Shown here piece after piece: positions 1 through 7,553 of a stretch of 8,926 bases of DNA. Origin of the DNA: an uncultured Rhodanobacteraceae bacterium (GTDB taxonomy: Bacteria; Pseudomonadota; Gammaproteobacteria; Xanthomonadales; Ahniellaceae); the NCBI GenBank assembly GCA_937873105.1, contig CALMWD010000453.1, forward strand, positions 1 to 8,926. Direction: 5' to 3'. Positions within the stretch are counted from its first letter, which is position 1. Each line of letters starts with the position of its first letter. Position numbers and translations under genes: made by a program. The notes under the pieces were generated by a model, which saw only the letters and a list, made by a program, of their open reading frames with translations, was not told the origin of the DNA and did no database searches.

Positions 1-270
1 CCGGTCACCGCCTTCCTGCGCCTGTCGGAGTCGATCGACCTGCACGACATCGACCCGGCCGACGTGCCGGTGCCGGTCACCGTGTTCTCGGCCCGTTCCG
101 ACCAGCTGGTCCCGGTCGAGGACACCCGCGCCTTCGCGGTCGCGGTGCCGGTGCTGCATCGTTACCACGAGATCGATTCGGTCTATGGCCACGACGCCTT
201 CCTCAAGGAGGACGCGCGCGTGCACGAGGTCCTGGTCGACACGCTGCGCGCCTGCGGAGGTGCGGCATGA
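1..270 (+). CDS. metX: MetX-family O-acyltransferase, 3' end (homoserine or serine O-acyl/succinyltransferase)
   Basis: The gene enters from the left edge and leaves 89 residues before TGA. MetX enzymes are cytoplasmic alpha/beta-hydrolase-fold acyltransferases that activate the hydroxyl of homoserine for methionine synthesis. The fragment shows the family's C-terminal signature: SARSDQLVP (fragment residues 30-38) carries the aspartate of the Ser-Asp-His triad (Asp34), and GHDAFLKE (63-70) carries the histidine (His64). The nucleophile serine lies outside the window. The stop overlaps the metB start (ATGA), so the genes are translationally coupled and in one operon, which supports a role in methionine or sulfur amino-acid synthesis. 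The acyl donor (acetyl- or succinyl-CoA) and even the acceptor cannot be read from this end. Family members from Xanthomonadales have been reported as serine O-succinyltransferases, so the exact reaction is left open. The family call is secure; the substrate is not. Confidence 0.88.
   Translation, partial: PVTAFLRLSESIDLHDIDPADVPVPVTVFSARSDQLVPVEDTRAFAVAVPVLHRYHEIDSVYGHDAFLKEDARVHEVLVDTLRACGGAA
256..261 (+). promoter_or_regulatory. Shine-Dalgarno site of metB
   Basis: GGAGGT lies five bases before the metB ATG, inside the last codons of the metX-like gene. It is a near-perfect complement to the 16S rRNA tail and fixes the metB start at the ATGA overlap. Confidence 0.75.
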
Positions 271-1463
271 GCGCGCGTTGTACGGCCACGGCCGCGGTGC
301 GCGCCGGCATCGACAGCGACGCCGCCTTCGGCGCCGTGGTGCCGCCGATCGTGCTGTCGAGCAATTTCAGCTTCGAAGGCTTCGACCGGAAGCGCAAGTA
401 CGACTACACCCGCAGCGGCAATCCGACCCGCGACCTGCTCGCCGAGGCCCTGGCCGAACTGGAAGGCGGTGCCGGCGCGGTGATCACCGCCACCGGCATG
501 GCCGCGATCACCCTGGTGCTGGCCCTGGTCCAGCCGGGCGAACGCCTGCTCGTCCCGCATGATTGTTACGGCGGTTCCTGGCGCCTGTTCAACGCGCTGG
601 CGAAGAAGGGCCAGTTCGAACTGCTCACCGCCGATCTCACCGATCCGCGCACGCTGGCCGAGGCGCTGGCGAAACAGCCGAAGTGGGTGTGGATCGAGAC
701 GCCGTCGAACCCGCTGCTGCGCCTGACCGACCTGCGCTTCGTGGCCGAGGCCGCGCACCGCATCGGCGCCACCGTGGTCGCCGACAACACCTTCCTGTCG
801 CCGGCGCTGCAGACCCCGATCGCCTTCGGCGCGGATCTCGTCGTGCATTCGACGACGAAGTACATCAACGGCCACAGCGACGTCGTCGGCGGCGCGGTGA
901 TCGCGAAGGATGCACAGACGCACCAGCAGCTGGTGTGGTGGGCGAACGCGCTCGGCCTCACCGGTTCGCCGTTCGACAGTTTCCTGACCTTGCGCGGCTT
1001 GCGCACGCTGGATGCGCGCCTGCGCGTGCATCAGGAAAACGCGCTGGAACTGGCCTCGCTGGCGCAGCAGCACGACGCCGTGTCGGCGGTGCATTTTCCG
1101 GGCCTCGCATCGCACCCGAACCATGCGCTGGCCCTGCGACAGCAGCGCGGCTTCGGCGCAATGCTGTCGATCGAGCTCGCCGGCGGCGTCGCGGCGGTCA
1201 AGGCGTTCCTCGACGGCCTCGAACACTTCACGCTGGCCGAATCCCTGGGCGGCGTCGAGAGCCTGGTCGCGCATCCGGCGACGATGACGCATGCGGCGAT
1301 GAGCGCCGAGGCGCGCGCTGCCGCCGGCATCGGCGAAGGCCTGCTGCGCCTGTCGGTCGGCATCGAAGATGCGCGCGATCTGGCGCGCGACCTGCAGGCG
1401 GCGCTCGATCGCGCGGCGGCGGTCACCGCCGAGGCGCGAAAACCGGTCGAGGTGGCCGGATGA
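267..1463 (+). CDS. metB: Cystathionine gamma-synthase, PLP-dependent (MetB)
   Basis: A 398-residue cytoplasmic enzyme of the Cys/Met-metabolism PLP family. It condenses an O-acylhomoserine (O-succinylhomoserine in enterobacteria) with cysteine to give cystathionine, the first step of transsulfuration. The sequence follows E. coli MetB closely as I recall it. YDYTRSGNPTRD is at 45-56. DCYGGSWRLF (99-108) supplies the active-site Tyr101 and Arg106. DNTFLSPALQ is at 173-182. HSTTKY (194-199) carries Lys198, which forms the Schiff base with PLP. LAESLGGVESL (323-333) includes Glu325, the residue linked to gamma-replacement chemistry, and Arg361 binds the substrate carboxylate. Length matches the family (about 390). 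The start is set by GGAGGT and the ATGA overlap with the gene before; the stop overlaps hom in the same way. One difference is that the second arginine of the E. coli YSRRGN motif is Ser50 here, as in cystathionine gamma-lyases. A gamma-lyase or O-acylserine-using role is therefore possible but less likely. Confidence 0.93.
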   Translation: MSARCTATAAVRAGIDSDAAFGAVVPPIVLSSNFSFEGFDRKRKYDYTRSGNPTRDLLAEALAELEGGAGAVITATGMAAITLVLALVQPGERLLVPHDCYGGSWRLFNALAKKGQFELLTADLTDPRTLAEALAKQPKWVWIETPSNPLLRLTDLRFVAEAAHRIGATVVADNTFLSPALQTPIAFGADLVVHSTTKYINGHSDVVGGAVIAKDAQTHQQLVWWANALGLTGSPFDSFLTLRGLRTLDARLRVHQENALELASLAQQHDAVSAVHFPGLASHPNHALALRQQRGFGAMLSIELAGGVAAVKAFLDGLEHFTLAESLGGVESLVAHPATMTHAAMSAEARAAAGIGEGLLRLSVGIEDARDLARDLQAALDRAAAVTAEARKPVEVAG

Positions 1464-2545
1464 GCGCCGTGCTCGCACCGGAGGTCCGCCGTCGCGAGGC
1501 GGCTTCGCGGATCGTCCTGCTCGGCACCGGCGGCGTCGGTCGTGCCGTGCTGCGTCGGCTCGCCGATCTGCGCGAACGTGGCCTGGCCGGCGGACTCGTG
1601 CTGGCCGGCGTCGCGAACTCGCGTCGCGGCGTGCGCGGCGACGACCTGTCGCCATTGCAGGTCCTGAACCCGGTCGCGCCGCTGTCGCGCGCCAATTCGA
1701 TCGACTGGGTCGACGAACTCCATGCCACGGACGGCGCGGGCCGCCGCGTCGTCATCGACGCCACCGCCAGCGAACTCGTGGCCGCGCGTCATGCCCATTG
1801 GCTGGCCCAGGGCATCGACGTCGTCACCGCGAACAAGCTCGGGCAGGGCGGCCCCTTGCTGCGCTGGCAGGCGATTCGCGCCGCGCAGGCCTCGGGTCGC
1901 GCGCGATACGGCGATGCGGCGACGGTCGGGGCCGGGTTGCCCTTGCTGCGGACGATCCGCGCCCTGACCGCGGGCGGCGACCAGATCGCGTCGATCGGCG
2001 GCGTGCTGTCCGGCTCGCTCGCCTGGCTGTTCGACCAGTTCGACGGCACGCGTCCGTTCTCGGACCTGGTGCGAGAAGCGCGCGAGCGCGGCTACACCGA
2101 ACCCGATCCGCGCGAGGACCTGTCCGGTGCCGACGTGCGCCGCAAGTTGCTCATCCTCGCGCGTGCCTCCGGCATTGCGCTCGACGAGCACGAGGTCGCC
2201 GTGACCCCCTTGCTCGACGAGGTGCTCGCGCACGCGCGCGCCGAAGGCGTCGACGCGGCCTTGTCGCGGCTCGATGCGCCCTTGCGGCTGCGGCTCGACG
2301 CGGCGAGATCGCGCGGGGCGAGGCTGCGCCTGGTGGCGCGCTGGCGTCCGGGATCGGCCGGCGTCGGCCTCGAGGCCTTGGCGCTGGACGACGAACTCGC
2401 GCACGGCGCCGGTACCGACAACCGCGTCGTCATTCACAGCTCGCGCTATCGCGAACGGCCGCTGGTGATCCAGGGGCCGGGAGCCGGCACCGAGGTGACG
2501 GCGGCCGCCTTGGTCGACGAAGTGCTCGACCTCGCATCGCGCTGA
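1460..2545 (+). CDS. hom: Homoserine dehydrogenase, ThrA/MetL C-terminal type without aspartokinase
   Basis: A 361-residue NAD(P)-dependent enzyme that reduces aspartate semialdehyde to homoserine, the shared precursor of threonine and methionine. The Rossmann nucleotide-binding loop LGTGGVGRAV is at 21-30 and VVTANK at 121-126 (Lys126). The substrate domain contains GAGLPLLRTIR (157-167), GVLSGSLAWLF (181-191), GYTEPDPREDLSG (211-223) and DVRRKLLILAR (225-235). Glu214, Asp225 and Lys229 have the spacing of the catalytic Glu208/Asp219/Lys223 set of yeast homoserine dehydrogenase. The C-terminal PLVIQGPGAGTEVTA (334-348) matches the dehydrogenase half of E. coli ThrA/MetL. There is no aspartokinase half and no room for a C-terminal ACT domain, so threonine feedback through ACT is not expected. 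The ATG overlaps the metB stop (ATGA), with GAGGTG five bases upstream; similarity begins at about residue 17, so no longer start is needed. It probably supplies homoserine to the two acyl/transsulfuration enzymes encoded before it. Confidence 0.92.
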   Translation: MSAVLAPEVRRREAASRIVLLGTGGVGRAVLRRLADLRERGLAGGLVLAGVANSRRGVRGDDLSPLQVLNPVAPLSRANSIDWVDELHATDGAGRRVVIDATASELVAARHAHWLAQGIDVVTANKLGQGGPLLRWQAIRAAQASGRARYGDAATVGAGLPLLRTIRALTAGGDQIASIGGVLSGSLAWLFDQFDGTRPFSDLVREARERGYTEPDPREDLSGADVRRKLLILARASGIALDEHEVAVTPLLDEVLAHARAEGVDAALSRLDAPLRLRLDAARSRGARLRLVARWRPGSAGVGLEALALDDELAHGAGTDNRVVIHSSRYRERPLVIQGPGAGTEVTAAALVDEVLDLASR

Positions 2546-2551
2546 AGCGCG
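2538..2551. other. Small GC hairpin at the convergent gene ends
   Basis: CGCGC-TGAA-GCGCG can form a five-base-pair stem with a four-base loop over the hom stop codon, in the junction where hom and murB converge. No T-run follows on either side, so it is not a convincing intrinsic terminator. It may only slow polymerase or be chance in GC-rich DNA. Confidence 0.25.
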
Positions 2552-2552
2552 C

Positions 2553-3569
2553 TCAGATCACGACCGGTTCGGGTTCGAGGTCGATGCCGAAACGCGCGCG
2601 CACCGTCGCCTGCACGTGCCGTGCGACCCGCCAGAGATCGGCGCCGCTGGCGCGGCCGTGGTTGACCAGCACCAGCGCATGCTGGGCCGACACGCCGGCG
2701 TCGCCGTCGCGATAGCCCTTGAGTCCGCATTGGTCGATCAGCCAGGCGGCGCCGAGCTTGCGCCGCCCGGGTCCGGCATCGAAGTTCGGTGCGGCCGGAT
2801 GGTTCGCCAGCAGCGCCCGGGCGACATCGCCGGAAACGATCGGGTTCTTGAAGAAGCTGCCGGCATTGCCGATCAGGGCCGGGTCCGGCAGCTTGCGGCG
2901 ACGAAGGCGGCAGACCGCGTCGAACACGTCGCGCGCGCCCGGCGTGTCGATGCCCATCGCCGCCAGTTCGTCGCGCAGGCCGGGGTAGTCGAGCTGCAGT
3001 TCGCCCCGGCGCGGCAGGCGGAAGCGCACGTTGACGACGATGTAGCGGTCGCGGTCCTCGTCGCGCTTGAAGCGGCTCCAGCGATAGGCGAAATCGCAGA
3101 AGTCGTGCTTGAAGAGGGTCGTGCAGCGACGTTCGCGGTCGAAGACCTCGACGGCATTGACGAATCGTTCGATTTCGACGCCGTAGGCGCCGATGTTCTG
3201 GATCGGCGCGGCGCCGACCGTGCCGGGAATCAGGGCCAGGTTTTCCAGTCCGACGTAGCCGTTCGCGAGCGACCATGCCACGAAGGCATGCCAGTTCATG
3301 CCGGCGCCGACCTCGATCAGGTGCGAGTCGCGCCCCGGGGCGATGACGCGGAGATGGTCGTCGACGTAGCGCAGGACGAGCCGGTCGACATCGCGGGTCA
3401 GCAGCAGGTTGCTGCCGCCGCCGAGCACGAGCGGGGCCGGGTCCGCGACGCGGTCGTCGGCCAGCAGGGACGACAACTCGGCGGGCGAGGCAACCTCGGC
3501 ATACCAGCGCGCCTCGGCTTCGACGCCGAAGGTGTTCATGGACTTCAGCGAGACGTGTTCGCGCAACAT
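2553..3569 (-). CDS. murB: UDP-N-acetylenolpyruvoylglucosamine reductase (MurB, type I)
   Basis: A 338-residue cytoplasmic FAD enzyme. It reduces UDP-GlcNAc-enolpyruvate to UDP-N-acetylmuramate with NADPH, the second committed step of peptidoglycan synthesis. The FAD domain shows NTFGVEA (12-18), LGGGSNLLL (49-57) and GLENLALIPGTVGA followed by IQNIGAYG (107-130). AYRWSRFK (161-168) contains Arg163, equivalent to E. coli Arg159. GNAGSFFKNP (234-243) carries the proton-donating serine, Ser238. The C-terminal LEPEPV (331-336) carries the active-site glutamate. The AYRWSRF insertion is typical of type I (E. coli-like) MurB, and length agrees with the 342-residue E. coli protein. The chosen ATG overlaps the pyrD stop (TGATG) and has GAGG six bases upstream. 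The reading frame also allows a start at 3605, but its 12 extra residues lie wholly within the pyrD coding end and match nothing in the family. Translational coupling to pyrD is likely. Confidence 0.95.
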   Translation of the reverse strand: MLREHVSLKSMNTFGVEAEARWYAEVASPAELSSLLADDRVADPAPLVLGGGSNLLLTRDVDRLVLRYVDDHLRVIAPGRDSHLIEVGAGMNWHAFVAWSLANGYVGLENLALIPGTVGAAPIQNIGAYGVEIERFVNAVEVFDRERRCTTLFKHDFCDFAYRWSRFKRDEDRDRYIVVNVRFRLPRRGELQLDYPGLRDELAAMGIDTPGARDVFDAVCRLRRRKLPDPALIGNAGSFFKNPIVSGDVARALLANHPAAPNFDAGPGRRKLGAAWLIDQCGLKGYRDGDAGVSAQHALVLVNHGRASGADLWRVARHVQATVRARFGIDLEPEPVVI

Positions 3570-4597
3570 CAGAAGCCTCGCCCGGCGCGAATGGCTTCGA
3601 CGCATTCGCCGACGAGTTCCGGGCCGCGATAGATCAGGCCGGTGTAGAACTGCACGAGCGTGGCGCCGGCGGCGATCTTGGCGTGCGCATCGGCCCCGCC
3701 CAGGATGCCGCCGACGCCGACGATCGGCAGCTTGCCGCCAGTGCGTTTCGCCATGCCGGCGAGGACCGCGGTCGACTTCGCGAATACCGGGGCGCCGCTG
3801 AGGCCGCCCGCTTCGTCCGCATGGCGGTGACCCGCCACGGCGCTGCGGTCGATCGTGGTGTTGGTACAGATCAGGCCGTCGATGCCGGACGCCAGCAGGA
3901 CCTCGGCGATCGCGTCCATCTCGGGTTCCGACAGATCCGGCGCGATCTTCAGCAGCATCGGCTTGCGCCGGCCGTGGGCGCCGAGTTTTTCCTGTTCCTC
4001 GCGCAGCCGGCCGATGAAGCGGCGCAGGGTCTCCTCTTCCTGCAGGTCGCGCAGGCCCGAGGTGTTCGGCGAGGAAATGTTGACGGTGACGTAACTCGCG
4101 CGTTCGTAAACGGCGCGCAGGCCGATCAGGTAGTCGTCGACCGCACGTTCGTTCGGCGTGTCCTTGTTCTTGCCGATGTTGATCCCGAGCACGCCGCCGT
4201 AGCGGGCGCAGTCGAGGTTCCTGAGCAGCGCGTCGACGCCGGCGTTGTTGAAACCGAGGCGGTTGATCACGGCCCGGTGTTCGGGCAGACGGAACATGCG
4301 CGGTTTCGGATTGCCCGGCTGCGGCTTCGGCGTGACCGTGCCGACCTCGATGAAACCGAAACCGAGCGAGGCCAGCGCATCGACATGCGCGGCATTCTTG
4401 TCGAGCCCGGCGGCCAGGCCGACCGGGTTCGGGAAATCGATGCCGAAGGCCGGCGTGGGCAGCGGCTTGGGCCGGCTCGCCAGCAGCGGATTCAGGCCGC
4501 TGCGGTAGGCCAGTTCGATGGCGCGCAGGCCGGCGCCGTGCGCGGTCTCGGCGTCCAGCGCGAACAGGAAAGGGCGGGTGAGGGAATAGAGGGACAT
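3569..4597 (-). CDS. pyrD: Dihydroorotate dehydrogenase (quinone), class 2
   Basis: A 342-residue FMN flavoprotein, peripherally bound to the inner membrane, that oxidises dihydroorotate to orotate using ubiquinone in pyrimidine synthesis. The N-terminal helix pair ([12 protein letters not shown] at 1-12 and the following residues) is the membrane and quinone tunnel segment that marks class 2. The barrel shows [10 protein letters not shown] (60-69), [17 protein letters not shown] (84-100), NRLGFNNAG (112-120) and [10 protein letters not shown] (138-147). [11 protein letters not shown] (173-183) has Ser176 aligned with the catalytic Ser175 of E. coli. LLKIAPDLS (215-223) contains the FMN-contacting Lys217, and [24 protein letters not shown] and [11 protein letters not shown] complete the FMN phosphate site. 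Length matches E. coli PyrD (336). Only seven bases separate the start from the vapC stop and I see no good ribosome-binding site, which suggests read-through translation from the upstream genes. The stop overlaps murB (TGATG). Confidence 0.95.
   Translation of the reverse strand: MSLYSLTRPFLFALDAETAHGAGLRAIELAYRSGLNPLLASRPKPLPTPAFGIDFPNPVGLAAGLDKNAAHVDALASLGFGFIEVGTVTPKPQPGNPKPRMFRLPEHRAVINRLGFNNAGVDALLRNLDCARYGGVLGINIGKNKDTPNERAVDDYLIGLRAVYERASYVTVNISSPNTSGLRDLQEEETLRRFIGRLREEQEKLGAHGRRKPMLLKIAPDLSEPEMDAIAEVLLASGIDGLICTNTTIDRSAVAGHRHADEAGGLSGAPVFAKSTAVLAGMAKRTGGKLPIVGVGGILGGADAHAKIAAGATLVQFYTGLIYRGPELVGECVEAIRAGRGF
3576..3579 (-). promoter_or_regulatory. Shine-Dalgarno site deciding the murB start
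   Basis: On the minus strand GAGG sits six bases before the ATG at 3569, inside the last codons of pyrD. It supports the short murB start over the in-frame ATG further upstream at 3605. Confidence 0.5.
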
Positions 4598-4604
4598 GGC
4601 GGGA

Positions 4605-5018
4605 TCAGGCCGGGTTGACCCAGTTCTGCACGCGCAGGCCGGGCACGCGCTTGAACTCTCGTTCTTTATTGGTCACGAGGATGAGGTCCGCTGCCACCGC
4701 ATGGGCCGCGATCCAAAGATCGTTGCCGCCAATCGGTTTTCCAGCGGCCTCGATGTCTGCGCGAAGCGTCGCGTAACGCCGCGAAGCTGTCTCAGGCAGG
4801 ACCAGCGCGGGTACCCATAGCGTCAGTTCGTCGATTTCGGCCAGGGCGCGTTCGCGTTGGCGGCTCTTCATCGCACCAAACAACAGTTCGCCATGCGTGA
4901 TCGCTGAAATGCCGGCTTCGCCATGACGCAGCTTGCGGAACCGCGCCAAAACTTCGGCGGGTTTGTTGCGCTGGATATAGATGCAGATATTGGTGTCGAG
5001 TAGAAACCGCAGGGTCAC
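4605..5018 (-). CDS. vapC: VapC toxin, PIN-domain ribonuclease
   Basis: A 137-residue PIN-domain protein, the toxin of a type II toxin-antitoxin pair. VapC toxins are Mg2+-dependent RNases; the enteric members they resemble cut initiator tRNA in the anticodon loop. The acidic site appears intact: Asp8 in FLLDTN (5-10), Glu44 in HGELLFGA (42-49), Asp100 in [11 protein letters not shown] (97-107), and [15 protein letters not shown] (116-130), the usual last PIN motif of this subfamily, with Asn117 in place of a fourth aspartate. Length is normal (about 130), so nothing suggests decay. The start is GTG and overlaps the antitoxin stop (GTGA). No Shine-Dalgarno sequence is visible before it, consistent with toxin made only by coupling to antitoxin translation. 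G+C is about 59% across the pair, against roughly 73% in sampled neighbouring genes, a sign of horizontal transfer. The cellular RNA target cannot be read from sequence. Confidence 0.92.
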   Translation of the reverse strand: MTLRFLLDTNICIYIQRNKPAEVLARFRKLRHGEAGISAITHGELLFGAMKSRQRERALAEIDELTLWVPALVLPETASRRYATLRADIEAAGKPIGGNDLWIAAHAVAADLILVTNKEREFKRVPGLRVQNWVNPA

Positions 5019-5242
5019 AGCGGGCGTCGCTTCTGCGGCGGCGGGTCGTCGCGTTCGAGCATGAAATCATCGGGCATGTTGGCGAGAATCTCGAAGGCGC
5101 GCTCAATGCCTCGGTACGGTTCACGCAACAATATGCCGTCATCGCGCTTGACGATCTCGAGTTCTTTCGATTTCACCCGGAATTCCTTCGGAAGCCGTAC
5201 GGCCTGGGAATTGCCGGACTTGAAGACTTTGGCGGTGGCCAT
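5015..5242 (-). CDS. vapB: VapB antitoxin, AbrB/MazE-type swapped-hairpin DNA-binding protein
   Basis: A 75-residue antitoxin. The N-terminal half has the AbrB/MazE/SpoVT signature AKVFKSGNSQAVRLPKEFR (4-22), which forms the swapped-hairpin dimer that binds the operator. The C-terminal half (about 45-75, with FEILANMPDDFMLE followed by a charged, proline-rich tail) is the expected toxin-wrapping segment. VapB neutralises VapC by occupying its active site and, alone or as a VapBC complex, represses its own promoter. The ATG is preceded by a perfect AGGAGG at five-base spacing, so the antitoxin should be translated much more strongly than the GTG-started toxin that overlaps its end. An inverted repeat in the leader is a plausible operator. 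Assignment as VapB rather than MazE rests on the PIN-domain partner. Confidence 0.9.
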   Translation of the reverse strand: MATAKVFKSGNSQAVRLPKEFRVKSKELEIVKRDDGILLREPYRGIERAFEILANMPDDFMLERDDPPPQKRRPL

Positions 5243-5247
5243 GACGC

Positions 5248-5253
5248 CCTCCT
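5248..5253 (-). promoter_or_regulatory. Strong Shine-Dalgarno site of vapB
   Basis: Minus-strand AGGAGG with five bases to the ATG at 5242. It is the strongest ribosome-binding site in the window and contrasts with the lack of one before vapC and pyrD. Confidence 0.8.
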
Positions 5254-5283
5254 GTATCTACATCGATCGGCGCGAAGTATACA
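5253..5283. promoter_or_regulatory. Candidate VapB/VapBC operator (inverted repeat)
   Basis: TGTAT (5253-5257) and ATACA (5279-5283) form an inverted repeat with arm centres 26 bases apart. Each arm is also part of a local palindrome: TGTATCTACA (5253-5262) and GTATAC (5278-5283). The repeat covers the candidate vapB -10 box and reaches its Shine-Dalgarno site. AbrB-type antitoxins bind such palindromes to autoregulate. The assignment is inference; the repeat is seen directly. Confidence 0.5.
5276..5281 (-). promoter_or_regulatory. Candidate vapBC(-pyrD-murB) -10 box
   Basis: Minus-strand TATACT matches five of six TATAAT positions and lies about 34 bases before the vapB ATG. No good TTGACA-like -35 is visible at 16-18 bases spacing. 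It would start transcription about 25 bases before vapB, with the operator candidate across it. Because pyrD and murB follow with no gap able to hold a separate promoter, it may drive them too. Confidence 0.4.
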
Positions 5284-5323
5284 CGCGGCGATCGATCTCC
5301 GGCACGAGGAAGCCCGTCTGCGC

Positions 5324-5329
5324 GATAAT
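5324..5329 (+). promoter_or_regulatory. Candidate queA-tgt -10 box
   Basis: GATAAT matches five of six consensus positions in otherwise GC-rich DNA, 24 bases before the queA GTG. Transcription would begin near 5336, leaving a leader of about 16 bases. No recognisable -35 is present at normal spacing, so this rests on the -10 alone. Confidence 0.35.
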
Positions 5330-5333
5330 GCTC

Positions 5334-5347
5334 GGCCCGACTGGGCC
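5334..5347 (+). other. Hairpin in the queA leader
   Basis: GGCCC (5334-5338) pairs with GGGCC (5343-5347) around a GACT loop, ending five bases before the queA GTG where a ribosome-binding site would be. It could lower or control initiation at queA. Short GC stems arise easily by chance in this composition. Confidence 0.3.
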
Positions 5348-5352
5348 TTCCC

Positions 5353-7496
<2,144 letters not shown>

Positions 7497-7519
7497 TCAC
7501 CTGCGCGTCGGTTTCGCCT

Positions 7520-7528
7520 TGCTATCCT
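7520..7528 (+). promoter_or_regulatory. Candidate extended -10 promoter of gltX
   Basis: TGCTATCCT fits the extended -10 form TGnTATnnT in the 57-base gap between tgt and gltX, with transcription expected about 20 bases before the gltX ATG. There is no clear -35 box and no Shine-Dalgarno sequence in this gap. gltX could also be read from the queA-tgt transcript, since no terminator hairpin with a T-run is visible here. Confidence 0.3.
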
Positions 7529-7553
7529 TGCCGCCTTTCCCGAGTCCTCGTCC

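Noticed and set aside
563..1459. N-terminal extension of the homoserine dehydrogenase frame back to 563
   Set aside because: The added part is an arginine-rich shadow of metB in another frame. Similarity to homoserine dehydrogenase begins just after the ATG at 1460, which has a ribosome site and an ATGA overlap.
183..2437. Long minus-strand open frames (183-1655, 1031-2437) opposite metB and hom
   Set aside because: They are rich in Arg, Ala and Gly, have no family motifs, and lie opposite clearly conserved genes. High G+C produces such open frames on the opposite strand by lack of stop codons.
2538..2551. Intrinsic terminator between hom and murB
   Set aside because: The stem is only five base pairs and no T-run follows on either strand. 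It is listed only as a weak hairpin.
2616..4618. Plus-strand open frames opposite murB and pyrD (2616-3632, 3683-4618)
   Set aside because: No recognisable domain, and composition typical of antisense frames in GC-rich genes. The minus-strand products are full-length MurB and PyrD.
5301..5313. Sigma-54-type promoter before queA (GGCAC...GC)
   Set aside because: The spacing between the GG and GC elements is one base short and the -12 element is not TTGC-like, so it does not fit the consensus.
4598..5352. Transposon or integron features around vapBC
   Set aside because: I looked for direct repeats, terminal inverted repeats and integrase or transposase fragments at both ends and saw none. The short TGTAT/ATACA repeat fits an operator better than an attachment or cassette recombination site.
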